A stretch of DNA of 64,000 nt from Polyangiaceae bacterium. Lineage in GTDB: Bacteria; Myxococcota_A; Polyangia; Polyangiales; Polyangiaceae. Made by a program: the position numbers and the translations under genes. Numbering within the stretch: the first letter of the stretch is position 1; each line of letters starts with the position of its first letter. The notes under the pieces are model-generated. The model worked only from the letters and a program-made list of their open reading frames with translations, did not search any database and had not been told where the DNA came from. Shown in pieces: positions 26,119 to 34,591 of the stretch. The stretch lies in NCBI GenBank assembly GCA_025936045.1, contig JAICUB010000012.1:1-64000 (forward strand), read 5' to 3'.

Positions 26119-28428
26119 ATGCGGAAGGTCTCGCGCGTCATTTTCGCGCTGGTCGCGGTGTGTCTGTGTCTGACGAGCCTCTGGGCTTTCGCCGACGGCG
26201 GCGGCGCGCGGCCCGCCTCCGCAACTGGTGATTTGCTCTTCGGCAAGCGACCGCTCAAGACGGACGCGCACCGCCGCGTCGAGGCCCTGACCGACGGGCG
26301 CCGGGGTCGCGAGGGCGATTCGTGGAAGAGCCTCGCGACGGTACCGCTCGCCGGCCGCGATACGTACGTGACCTACGACCTCGGGCAGGTGACGCCGATC
26401 GCGGCGGCCTGGCTTCAGGGCGACAACAACGACACGTACGAAGTCGAGATCTCCTCGGACGGCGAGCACTTCAGCTCGCTCTGGATCGCGGGAGTCGTGC
26501 ACCAGGGTGGCCTGCGCACGCGCACGACCACCGACTTGCATGCGAGCGGACGTTACGTGCGGCTGCATCCGCGCGGCGGCGACGGTTTCTTCGGCGTCAC
26601 GGAACTCGAGCTGTTCAGCAGCGTACCCACCGACTTTCCGGGCAAGGTGCCGGAAATTCGCTCGGGGTCGCTCGACGCCCACTTCCGTGACGCCACGGTT
26701 CTGTTCGGCCTCGCGCTGATGGCCCCGCTGCTCCTCTTCCGCGGGCTCAAACCTGCCCTCGTCGCGCTCGCGCTCGGCGTGGCCGTGTTCGGGCTCTACG
26801 AGTTCGTGCACGCCTACCTCGACGCGCTGCCGATCGACTCGCGCGAGGTGTCGCTCGTGCGCGGCACCGTCGGCCTCGCCGCCGCGCTCACGGTCGCGCG
26901 CGAGCTCTTCTCACCGAAGCGCTTCGCGCCCTTCCGCGGCGTGACCCTCGGTACCCTCGGTCTCACCGGCGTGCTCGGCGTCGTCTGCTTCTACAACCTC
27001 GCGCAGCCGCAGTTTTACAGCCACGGCCACGACGAGTGGACGTTCGCTCACTACCTCGATTTGCGCCAGTACTACACGACGGCGAAATACTTTCGGGAGC
27101 TCGGCTACCGCGGCATCTACGAGGCCGACGTCGCGACGTACCTCGAGGACCACCCGGAGCGGCGCGAAGCGATCCAAGACATTCCGATGCGAGACCTCCA
27201 CTCGCACCGCATGAGCACGCCGGCCCAGCAGGAAGCGCGCATCGCCAAGATCAAATCGCGCTTCACCCCCGAGCGCTGGGAGGAGCTGAAAGAGGACGAG
27301 CGCTGGTTTCGCGACTCGATGGGCAACTCTCACTGGCTCGAGATGCTGTGCGACTTCGGCGGCAATGCGACGCCCGTCTGGATGACGATCGCGCATTTTC
27401 TGTTCACGGCGGTGCCGCCGTCGAACACGGGGTTCACGCTGCTCGGTCTCATCGACCTCGCACTCCTGTCCGGCATGTTCCTCGCCGTCTGGCGCTGTTA
27501 CGGCCCGCGCACGGCCCTGATCGTGATGACCGTGTTCGGCGCGAACGACTTCATCATGTACGGGACGAACTGGGGCGGCGCGACGCTTCGGCACGATTGG
27601 CTCGCCTACATCGGCTATGGCTGCTGCGCGCTCAAGAGAGAGCGCTGGACGCTCGGGGGCGCGTTCCTCGGCATGTCGATGATGATCCGCGTGTTCCCGG
27701 CGCTCTCGATCGCGGGGGCGGCGCTGCCGGCCGGATTGCGCCTGCTCCAAACGGTCGCGAAGGAGCGCCGCCTGCCGGCGCTCCGCGACATCCTCGCGCG
27801 CGAGCGCGGAACGGTGCGGATGCTGCTCGGCGCGGGGGCGACGGTCGCGATCACGTTCGCGATCTCCGCGGCGGTGCTGTCGCCCGCGGCGTGGCCCGAC
27901 TGCCTGAAGAAAATTTCGCAGCTCGCCTCCGACAGCCACCCCGCATCCATCGCGCTCCGCTCGCTCATCGGCGGCTGGGAGGAAAACCAGGCGAACGTGA
28001 TTCGCAATCGCATGCCGCTCTTCGTCGTGGCGGTCGCGCTCTACGTCGGGCTCGTCGGGCTGGCGGCGCGCCGCCGTCGCATGGACCAGGCCGCGCTGCT
28101 CGGGATGATCCTCGTGCCAGTGCTCACCTATCCGGCGAACTACTATATCCACTTCGTTTTCTTGTTACCGCTGCTCGCCACCGAGCGGCGACCCGAAACG
28201 CCGGCGGCTCCGCCCGTTTCCCTCGTCGACGGCGGCGTATGGCTCACGCTGCTCTTCATGTGCGCCGCGCAGTACTTCACCGTGATGGTGTCGGACCTCG
28301 CCCTCCACTTCTATTTCGAGACCGTCGTGCTCTTCACGACGCTCACGATCTTGCTCGCTCTGCTGGTCAAGGACGACGTCGCGGCCTGGGCCAACGCCGA
28401 GCCCCCGGCGCCGAGCGCGCCTGCGTGA
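26119..28428 (+). CDS. Discoidin-like domain fused to polytopic GT-C-like membrane protein
   Basis: A 769-residue inner-membrane protein. An N-terminal hydrophobic segment (VIFALVAVCLCLTSLWAF) is followed by a discoidin/F5-8C-like beta-sandwich (about residues 50-175: VTYDLGQVTPIAAAWLQGD, YVRLHPRGGDGFFGVTELEL). About ten transmembrane helices come next. A large loop with HGHDEWTFAHYLDLRQYYTT has the acidic-residue pattern found after the first helix of GT-C glycosyltransferases, which use polyprenyl-linked sugars. A glycosyl-transfer role is inferred from topology and this loop only. ATG at 26119 begins the hydrophobic segment; GTG at 26101 is an alternative. Convergent with the next gene, 33 nt apart. 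Confidence 0.7.
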   Translation: MRKVSRVIFALVAVCLCLTSLWAFADGGGARPASATGDLLFGKRPLKTDAHRRVEALTDGRRGREGDSWKSLATVPLAGRDTYVTYDLGQVTPIAAAWLQGDNNDTYEVEISSDGEHFSSLWIAGVVHQGGLRTRTTTDLHASGRYVRLHPRGGDGFFGVTELELFSSVPTDFPGKVPEIRSGSLDAHFRDATVLFGLALMAPLLLFRGLKPALVALALGVAVFGLYEFVHAYLDALPIDSREVSLVRGTVGLAAALTVARELFSPKRFAPFRGVTLGTLGLTGVLGVVCFYNLAQPQFYSHGHDEWTFAHYLDLRQYYTTAKYFRELGYRGIYEADVATYLEDHPERREAIQDIPMRDLHSHRMSTPAQQEARIAKIKSRFTPERWEELKEDERWFRDSMGNSHWLEMLCDFGGNATPVWMTIAHFLFTAVPPSNTGFTLLGLIDLALLSGMFLAVWRCYGPRTALIVMTVFGANDFIMYGTNWGGATLRHDWLAYIGYGCCALKRERWTLGGAFLGMSMMIRVFPALSIAGAALPAGLRLLQTVAKERRLPALRDILARERGTVRMLLGAGATVAITFAISAAVLSPAAWPDCLKKISQLASDSHPASIALRSLIGGWEENQANVIRNRMPLFVVAVALYVGLVGLAARRRRMDQAALLGMILVPVLTYPANYYIHFVFLLPLLATERRPETPAAPPVSLVDGGVWLTLLFMCAAQYFTVMVSDLALHFYFETVVLFTTLTILLALLVKDDVAAWANAEPPAPSAPA

Positions 28429-28461
28429 ACCACGCGCGCGCCGCCTGCGCGCGAAAACGCG

Positions 28462-28917
28462 TCAGCCCGTCTTCAGATCGGCGGGCAAGGAGAGCGGCCG
28501 CCGGATGAACGACGGCACCTCTTGGCGGCCGATCGATTCCCAGACCTCGGGATTGAAGTACGCGCGCGCCCGCCCGTCGCCGAGCACGAGGTTCGCGACG
28601 TTCAGCGCCATCTCGAGCATGCGCGACTTGATGAGCATGTGGACGACGGCCGCATCGTGCTGGCGGAACCAAGCGGTCATTACTTCGCGAAATTCCGTCG
28701 TGTGCATCTTCGTCTCGGCGCCGTCGACCATGAGCACGTAACGGCCGGACGTGCGGATCTGCCGCTCGCCGTCGTCGATCACGTGGCGCGCGAAATCGAG
28801 GGTCATGATCCCCCTCCGCACGTGCAACGACACGCCACGCCCGAAGTCGTGGATCTGCACGATTCCCTGCGAATCGAAATGAATGACGCTGCCGTCGTCG
28901 AGGTTGCGCGAATTCAT
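28462..28917 (-). CDS. Hypothetical STAS/SpoIIAA-like protein
   Basis: A 151-residue cytoplasmic protein with no signal peptide or membrane segment. Alternating strands and helices (VSLHVRRGIMTLDFARHV, SGRYVLMVDGAETKMH, AVVHMLIKSRMLEMALNVANL) suggest a STAS/SpoIIAA-like fold of the kind found in many myxobacterial proteins of unknown role. It ends with a helical PEVWESIGRQEV segment. GGGGGGAAA lies 6-12 nt before the ATG and can serve as ribosome-binding site. It is isolated from its neighbours in expression: convergent on one side, an 81-nt gap on the other. No function can be assigned. Confidence 0.65.
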   Translation of the reverse strand: MNSRNLDDGSVIHFDSQGIVQIHDFGRGVSLHVRRGIMTLDFARHVIDDGERQIRTSGRYVLMVDGAETKMHTTEFREVMTAWFRQHDAAVVHMLIKSRMLEMALNVANLVLGDGRARAYFNPEVWESIGRQEVPSFIRRPLSLPADLKTG

Positions 28918-28998
28918 CGGGTTTCCCCCCGCGGGCGGATCACCAAGGCTAGCCGAAAACGGGCTCTCCTCCTAGTCGAGCCCGCCCGGGTGACACAT

Positions 28999-30609
28999 TC
29001 ACGGGTGAATACTCACGATGGTGCCGCCCTCGAAGGGCTCACCCGCGTAGGCGCCGTGCCAATGCTCGGGCACCGACGGTGTCGACCACAGGAACACGTA
29101 GCGGGCGTCGATGGGAGCGAGATTCACGCAGCCGTGCGAGCGACCCCGCCCGAAGTCGTCGTGCCAGTAAGCGGCGTGGAGCGCGTAGCCGCCCTTGAAG
29201 TACTGCACCCACGGCACGTCGCGAAGCTCGAACTCGTGATCGGCGACGGAGGAGTCCATCGTCGTCGTCACGTGCTTTTGGTAGATGCGGAACAAACCCG
29301 TCGGCGTGCTGTGCGTCGTCGTCGGGTCGCCGAGCCCGTCGCGACCGGTCGAGACGAGCGTCGCGTAGACGGGACGGTCACCTTCCCAGAGCACGAGGGT
29401 CTGGTTCAGGATCGAGATGTCGATCCACTTCGTGCCCTTGCGTGCGTACGACGGCAGCGTGCTCGATTTGGCGATCGTGCGAAGCTCGCTGCTCTTCAGC
29501 CAGCGGCCGCCGCGCGTTTCGACCATGCGTCCGTCGCCCGAACCGCGCACGTTGCCGGTGAGCGGGACGAACGAGCGAAACGCGATCGGCTCGCCCTGAC
29601 TCACGCTCCCGCCCGACACTTCCCAATAGTGCGCCGCTTCGGCGTACACGAACGCCGCCGGCAAGCCGGTCGCGCGGATGTCGTCGCCGTGGAAGGGCGA
29701 GCCGCTGTCGGGTTTCAGCTTGTCGGCGGGCAAGAGTCGCGCGTCCGTCGTGATCGCAAAGCGCCGCCCCTGCGCCTCCGGTCCGGCGACGAAGGACCCG
29801 ATGAGCGCGAAGCCCGCGTGCCGGCGGCTCCGATCCGCAATGACCGCGTAGGCCGGCGCCTTGAAGCTCGACAGATTCGGGATGCGACGTCCGCCGGCGA
29901 GCCACCAAGGTGGGTGATCGTCGCCGTGGCCACCGAAGCGCGCACTTTCGTCGAGCGGGATGGCCGCGCTCGGCGTCGGCCCCTTCGCGAGGCCCTGCCC
30001 GTCGAGCGGCACGTCGTTCGCCCCCACCTCCAAGCGATCCCATTCGGCGTGGAGCTTCTTCCAGCTTCGAAGGTGCCGGTCGAGCCGAGCCTCGTACGTC
30101 TCCTGCTCCTCGGCGTTCGGGACGCGCAGGTAGTTCGGCGCTATCGCGCGCAAGAAGGCGTATTTGTACGGCATCGGCTTCTGCCGATCCGGCTCGACGT
30201 CCATGGCGCGGGCGACGGGGTTGTCGAGCTTGATGGTCGCCTCGGGGCCGACGCAAACGAAGCCGACCGGCCGGACCGCGTACCAGCCGCCCGCGCATTC
30301 CCGGAGGGTGACGGGCTTGTCCGAGCGCGAAACGCGGGCGCCGGCGCGCAGGTAGCCGATCACCTCGGCGCTCGGCAGCGGGCGTTTGCGCACGGGGACC
30401 AACATGGAGAGCGGCGCGAGCTTGGGCCCGTCCTCGGCCGGGACGGGCACCTTGGCCCACTCGTCGGCTTCGAGGGAGGGTCCACCGTTCGCGGGCGCTA
30501 GTTTCATGGCCGGCGGATCCGCACTGGTCTCGCGTCCGGCGCAGGCCGCGAGCAGCAGCGAGCCGAGGAGAGCCAGTGAGGCGGCGCGAGGACGAGCTCG
30601 AGTGCGCAC
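28999..30609 (-). CDS. L,D-transpeptidase (YkuD) lipoprotein
   Basis: A 536-residue cell-wall enzyme. The N-terminus is a lipoprotein signal ending LLLAACAG. The C-terminal 150 residues form a YkuD L,D-transpeptidase domain: IDISILNQTLVLWEGDRPV, STPTGLFRIYQKHV, LHAAYWHDDFGRGRSHGCVNL. The HGCVNL Cys (near 505) is the catalytic nucleophile, with the upstream His in the ALHAAYW strand. Such enzymes make meso-DAP to meso-DAP crosslinks or attach lipoproteins to peptidoglycan. The first 350 residues are an unusually long region that includes an SH3-like stretch (VIGYLRAGARVSRSD). GTG start. Divergent from citrate synthase. Confidence 0.92.
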   Translation of the reverse strand: MRTRARPRAASLALLGSLLLAACAGRETSADPPAMKLAPANGGPSLEADEWAKVPVPAEDGPKLAPLSMLVPVRKRPLPSAEVIGYLRAGARVSRSDKPVTLRECAGGWYAVRPVGFVCVGPEATIKLDNPVARAMDVEPDRQKPMPYKYAFLRAIAPNYLRVPNAEEQETYEARLDRHLRSWKKLHAEWDRLEVGANDVPLDGQGLAKGPTPSAAIPLDESARFGGHGDDHPPWWLAGGRRIPNLSSFKAPAYAVIADRSRRHAGFALIGSFVAGPEAQGRRFAITTDARLLPADKLKPDSGSPFHGDDIRATGLPAAFVYAEAAHYWEVSGGSVSQGEPIAFRSFVPLTGNVRGSGDGRMVETRGGRWLKSSELRTIAKSSTLPSYARKGTKWIDISILNQTLVLWEGDRPVYATLVSTGRDGLGDPTTTHSTPTGLFRIYQKHVTTTMDSSVADHEFELRDVPWVQYFKGGYALHAAYWHDDFGRGRSHGCVNLAPIDARYVFLWSTPSVPEHWHGAYAGEPFEGGTIVSIHP

Positions 30610-30783
30610 ACCCGTGGGATGCCAAAGGCTGCGCGGGCTGGCCCAATTTTCTGCGGCGTTTCGCGCTGGCGCGCGTGCAATTCACGGGCTCCGGTCGTTC
30701 CAACCTGGCGCGAAGCCCGCCGCGATGGTTCCATGCGCGTGGCCGCAAGGACGCGGCCGCCAAAGGAACAGACGGGCATCAGG

Positions 30784-32124
30784 ATGGCCAAGGACACGCT
30801 CTCCATCACCGACAATCGCACCGGCAAGACGTATGAGCTCGCGATCAGCGACGATACGATCCGCGCGAACGACCTGCGTCAGATCCGCGTCAACGAGACC
30901 GACTTCGGGTTGATGACGTACGACCCCGGCTACTTGAACACTGCGTCGTGCCGCTCGTCGATCACGTACATCGACGGCGACAAAGGCATCCTCCGCTACC
31001 GCGGCTACCCGGTCGACCAACTCGCGGAGAAGGCGACGTATCTCGAGGTCGCGTACCTGCTCATCAACGGCGAGCTCCCGACCAAGACGGAGCTCGAGAC
31101 GTTCGTCTCGAACGTGACGCACCACACGTTCGTCCACGAAAACGTGCGGAGCTTCATCGACGGGTTTCGCTACGACGCGCACCCGATGGGCATGCTGGTC
31201 GCTACGGTCGGAGCGCTCAGCACGTTCTATCCCGAGGCCAAGCACGTGCTCGACGGCGACATTCGTCGCGCGCAAATGGTGCGGCTCATCGCCAAGATGC
31301 CGACGCTCGCGGCGTGGAGCTACCGGCACAGCATGGGGATGCCGTTCGTCTACCCGAACAACGAGATGAGCTACAGCGAGAACTTCCTCTGCATGATGAA
31401 GCGCATCGCGGAGCCGAAGTTCGAGGTGCACCCCGAAATCGTGCGCGCGCTCGACGTGCTCTTCATCCTGCACGCCGATCACGAGCAGAATTGCTCGACC
31501 AGCGTCATGCGCGGCGTGGGTAGCTCGCGCGCCGACCCGTACGTCGCCGTCGCCGGCGCCGCGGCGGCCCTCTACGGTCCGCTCCACGGCGGCGCGAACG
31601 AAGCCGTGTTGCGCATGCTGCGCGAGATCGGCAGCGTCACGAACATCCCCGCCTTCGTCAAGGAAGTGAAGGGCGGAGGCGGCCGCCTCATGGGCTTCGG
31701 ACACCGCGTCTACAAGAACTACGATCCGCGCGCGAAGGTCATCAAGCGCCTCGCCGATCAGGTCACGGATCTCGTGGGCAAGAAGAGCCCCCTCTTGCCG
31801 GTCGCGCTCGAGCTCGAAAAGATTGCGCTCTCGGACGAGTACTTCGTCTCTCGCAAGCTTTACCCGAACGTCGATTTCTACTCGGGGCTCATCTACGAAG
31901 CACTTCAGATCCCGGTCGACATGTTCCCGGTCTTGTTCGCGATTCCGCGCACGTCCGGCTGGCTCGCCCAGTGGGAAGAGATGCTGCTCGACAAGGACCA
32001 GAAGATCGCGCGCCCGCGCCAGATCTACACGGGCGAAGGTGAGCGGAAGTTCGTGCCGATCTCCGATCGCCGCTCGGCGGCCGGTGGCCCCGCGCAGAGC
32101 AAGCCGCGCACAGAAACCGACTGA
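30784..32124 (+). CDS. gltA: Citrate synthase
   Basis: Condenses acetyl-CoA with oxaloacetate to citrate, the entry step of the TCA cycle. It has 446 residues, normal for the hexameric bacterial type (GltA). The catalytic residues are seen in LYGPLHGGANEAVLRM (His), MGFGHRVYKNYDPRA (His) and YPNVDFYSGLIYEAL (Asp). The ATG at 30784 begins MAKDTLSITDNRTGK, the expected N-terminus; the upstream open frame in the 174-nt divergent gap is not coding. It stands alone, with no other TCA cycle gene adjacent. Confidence 0.96.
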   Translation: MAKDTLSITDNRTGKTYELAISDDTIRANDLRQIRVNETDFGLMTYDPGYLNTASCRSSITYIDGDKGILRYRGYPVDQLAEKATYLEVAYLLINGELPTKTELETFVSNVTHHTFVHENVRSFIDGFRYDAHPMGMLVATVGALSTFYPEAKHVLDGDIRRAQMVRLIAKMPTLAAWSYRHSMGMPFVYPNNEMSYSENFLCMMKRIAEPKFEVHPEIVRALDVLFILHADHEQNCSTSVMRGVGSSRADPYVAVAGAAAALYGPLHGGANEAVLRMLREIGSVTNIPAFVKEVKGGGGRLMGFGHRVYKNYDPRAKVIKRLADQVTDLVGKKSPLLPVALELEKIALSDEYFVSRKLYPNVDFYSGLIYEALQIPVDMFPVLFAIPRTSGWLAQWEEMLLDKDQKIARPRQIYTGEGERKFVPISDRRSAAGGPAQSKPRTETD

Positions 32125-32239
32125 CCGATTCGGAGGCGCGCGGGGGCGCGATTGATTCGACGCCCTCACCGCACTAATCTCCCGGGCTCGTCCGGCCGAG
32201 GCTCGTTTGCGGGCACGCGCCGGGAAAGGTTCTCGGGAG

Positions 32240-32539
32240 ATGCGAACGAAGCTTTTGCTCGGGTACGGTGTCCTCACCGTTTCGATTCTTTTCGTCGGCT
32301 GCGTGGTGACGACTGAGCACCCCGCTGATTCGGCGCCCCCTGCCCCGCCCCCGGCCGCGACGGCCGCCACGGCAGCGGCGCCCACGCCGGCGCCGCCCCC
32401 TGCTCCCACGCCGGAGCCGCCGGTTCCGACGGCGACGGCGACCGCGGCACCAGTGCCGTCCGGTCCGCCGCCGAAGCCGTCGATGCGCAGGCCGGGCAGC
32501 CCCACCCCCAACGCCGCGAGCGCGGACGGAGGCACCTGA
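32240..32539 (+). CDS. Small Pro/Ala-rich lipoprotein
   Basis: A 99-residue predicted lipoprotein. The signal peptide (RTKLLLGYGVLTVSILFVGC) ends in a VGC lipobox and is followed by a Pro/Ala/Thr-rich low-complexity tail (PPAPPPAATAATAAAPTPAP and so on) with no folded domain apparent. Such tails span the periplasm or link to the wall. The ATG at 32240 has GGAAAGG about 10 nt upstream. The stop overlaps the next start by 1 nt (TGATG), so it is co-translated with the SCP2 protein. Function unknown. Confidence 0.7.
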   Translation: MRTKLLLGYGVLTVSILFVGCVVTTEHPADSAPPAPPPAATAATAAAPTPAPPPAPTPEPPVPTATATAAPVPSGPPPKPSMRRPGSPTPNAASADGGT

Positions 32540-32865
32540 TGGCGACCGCCGCGGAGCTCTTCGAGCGCATCGGCCAAAAGATCGCCGGTAAGAGCGACCT
32601 TTCGAGCAGCATCGGCGCCGTTTACAAGTTCGTGCTCGACGGCGCGGGCGGCGGCACCTGGGTCGTGGATCTGAAGCAAGCCCTCGCCGTCACCCAGGGC
32701 GACGGCCCCGCGGGCTGCACCGTGCTGATGTCGGCCGCGGATTTCGTCGACCTCTTCGAGGGGCGCGCCAACGGTCAAGCGTTGTTCTTCTCGGGCAAGC
32801 TCAAGGTCGAAGGCGACATGGGACTCGCGCTCAAGCTGCAGCAGCTCACGGGCCTCTTGAAATGA
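32539..32865 (+). CDS. SCP2 sterol-binding domain protein
   Basis: A 108-residue protein made of a single SCP2-like domain, which forms a hydrophobic pocket that binds lipids such as sterols or fatty acyl-CoA. Motifs seen are VYKFVLDGAGGGTWVVDLKQ, CTVLMSAADFVDLFEGR and FFSGKLKVEGDMGLALKLQQL, the usual C-terminal helix. No signal peptide, so it is cytoplasmic. It overlaps the lipoprotein stop (TGATG) and its own stop overlaps the next gene (ATGA). Many myxobacteria have several SCP2 proteins; the ligand here is unknown. Confidence 0.9.
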   Translation: MATAAELFERIGQKIAGKSDLSSSIGAVYKFVLDGAGGGTWVVDLKQALAVTQGDGPAGCTVLMSAADFVDLFEGRANGQALFFSGKLKVEGDMGLALKLQQLTGLLK

Positions 32866-33665
32866 CCGTCCGTAAGTCCGAGCGGCCGGCAATCGGTCGG
32901 CTCGGCAAGTCGTCGCCCGGCTTCACGAAGACGCCGGTCCTCGGCAAAAACACGCCCATCGCAAAGACCACGCCGCGGCCGAGCAAACGCCCCGCGGCCG
33001 ACGCCGTGCAGAACAAGAATTTCGCGGCGACCTGGCCGCTCTTCGGGGACGCGGGGCCGGCCTTTCCGGCGCACCCTGCCACGACGGTGCATCAGCTCGC
33101 GCCGCCGAGCGCCGATCTCGCCGCGCTCGCCGGGCAGCCGTCCCCCCCTTCGGAGACGGCGAAAGACGCCGAACGACAACGGCGCCGGCTCCCGAGCGCG
33201 CTCCGGGGCGACGCGCCGGAGTGGCTCCGTGCCGCCACGTCCCTCGCCGAGTGGCTCGACGAGCGCATCGAGAAGGGCAGCGTCGAGCCGCACGAGCAGG
33301 CAGCGATCGCGCGCACCTGGGCGGCGTTCTGTCTCGGCGGGGCCACGGAGCCGCAGATCCTCCGCGTCGCGCACATCGTGCAACGCGCGCACACGGCCAT
33401 CCGCGAGAGCCCGCGCGGTCACCAGGACTTGCAGGCGGCGTTTCACGCGGCCGCGGGCGTGCTTCACTCGGGGCTGCCGACCGTCTTCAAGCAGCGGATG
33501 CCGCTCGAACGCGTGGTCTACGTCGTACGGCGCCTGCGCGAAGAGGCCGATTCGTGGACGGCGATCGTCCAGGGCACGACGGAGCTCCTCGGTTGGACCG
33601 ACTACGCGCGCGTGCACGCGGCGACGGCGATCCGCGCCGTGCTCGAGCGGAGCCGGCCGCGATGA
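32862..33665 (+). CDS. Hypothetical helical protein between SCP2 and prephenate dehydratase
   Basis: A 267-residue protein I do not recognise. The first 60 residues are basic and Pro-rich (VRKSERPAIGRLGKSSPGF, TPRPSKRPAAD). The rest is predicted to be helical, with a compact C-terminal half: WLRAATSLAEWLDERIEKG, IARTWAAFCLGGAT, AAGVLHSGLPTVFKQRMPLE, WTAIVQGTTELLGWTDYAR. No membrane or signal segment. It is locked between two overlaps (ATGA on both sides), so its level is tied to SCP2 and PheA. Confidence 0.65.
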   Translation: MTVRKSERPAIGRLGKSSPGFTKTPVLGKNTPIAKTTPRPSKRPAADAVQNKNFAATWPLFGDAGPAFPAHPATTVHQLAPPSADLAALAGQPSPPSETAKDAERQRRRLPSALRGDAPEWLRAATSLAEWLDERIEKGSVEPHEQAAIARTWAAFCLGGATEPQILRVAHIVQRAHTAIRESPRGHQDLQAAFHAAAGVLHSGLPTVFKQRMPLERVVYVVRRLREEADSWTAIVQGTTELLGWTDYARVHAATAIRAVLERSRPR

Positions 33666-34498
33666 GCGCGGGCGCGGCCCACACGGTCGCGTTCATGGGT
33701 CCGCTCGGGACTTTCTCGGACATCGCCGTGCGCGCGACGTTTCCGCAGCGACCCACGGTGGAGGTCTCCACCATTCCCGCCGTCATCGACTGCGTCGAGC
33801 GGGGCGACGCGGAGGTCGGCGTCGTCCCCATCGAGAATTCGACCGAAGGCGGCGTGAGCGCGACGCTCGCGTCGTTGCTCGAGAGCTCGCTGCTCATCCG
33901 CGGCGAGCTCGTGATCCTCGTCTCACTCTGTCTCGCGGCTCGCCACGCCGAGCTCGACCGCATCAAGCGCGTCGTGTCGCATCCACAGCCGCTCGGCCAA
34001 TCGCGGCGTTGGCTCGAGCGGCAGCTCCCGCACGCGGAGCTCGTGTCCATGTCGTCCACCACCGCGGCGGCGCGTGAAGCGGCGCGCGACGACGCGACGG
34101 CCGCCGTCACGAGCCGGCTCGGCGCGGAGCTCTCGAGCCTCGTGATCATCGCCGAGGGCATCCAGGATCACGCCGAAAACGCGACCCGCTTCGTGATCGT
34201 CGGTCACGAGGACTCGGCTCGAACCGGGCACGACAAGACGAGCCTCGTGTTCTCGACGCCTCACGCGCGCGGCGCGCTCCGCCGCGCGCTCGCCGCGTTC
34301 GACGACGAGGGCATCAACCTCACGCGCATCGAGTCGCGGCCGGCGCCGAGCCGCCGTTGGGAGTACGTCTTTTTCACCGACCTCGAGGGGCACCGGGAGG
34401 ATCCGCACGTCGCCCGGGCGCTCGCGCGGCTCACACACGAAGGCGGCACCGTGCGCGTGCTCGGCAGCTACCCGCGCGCGGGCGACCCGCTCGAATAA
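33662..34498 (+). CDS. pheA: Prephenate dehydratase
   Basis: Converts prephenate to phenylpyruvate in phenylalanine biosynthesis. It has 278 residues, the size of a monofunctional enzyme without chorismate mutase. The N-terminal PDT domain has FMGPLGTFSDIAVRATF, VGVVPIENSTEGGVSATL and NATRFVIVG (the TRF motif of the active site). A C-terminal ACT domain (TSLVFSTPHARGALRRALAA, INLTRIESRPAPSRRWEYVF) with the ESRP motif binds phenylalanine for feedback inhibition. The ATG at 33662 overlaps the previous stop as ATGA. It is the last gene of the four-gene operon starting at 32240. Confidence 0.95.
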   Translation: MSAGAAHTVAFMGPLGTFSDIAVRATFPQRPTVEVSTIPAVIDCVERGDAEVGVVPIENSTEGGVSATLASLLESSLLIRGELVILVSLCLAARHAELDRIKRVVSHPQPLGQSRRWLERQLPHAELVSMSSTTAAAREAARDDATAAVTSRLGAELSSLVIIAEGIQDHAENATRFVIVGHEDSARTGHDKTSLVFSTPHARGALRRALAAFDDEGINLTRIESRPAPSRRWEYVFFTDLEGHREDPHVARALARLTHEGGTVRVLGSYPRAGDPLE

Positions 34499-34551
34499 AC
34501 CTGTCGTTTCAGTCGGTTACATTTCCTCACCTGCGCGTCCGCCTACCGCCA

Positions 34552-34580
34552 TTTACGTTGCACCCCTGAGCATCTATACG
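34552..34580 (+). promoter_or_regulatory. Candidate sigma-70 promoter for FHA gene
   Basis: TTTACG (34552-34557), a 17-nt spacer and TATACG (34575-34580). Both hexamers match four of six consensus positions. The predicted transcript start, about 7 nt downstream, would fall about 5 nt before the GTG at 34592, leaving almost no leader. Read by eye only. Confidence 0.35.
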
Positions 34581-34591
34581 TGTAGGCAGAA

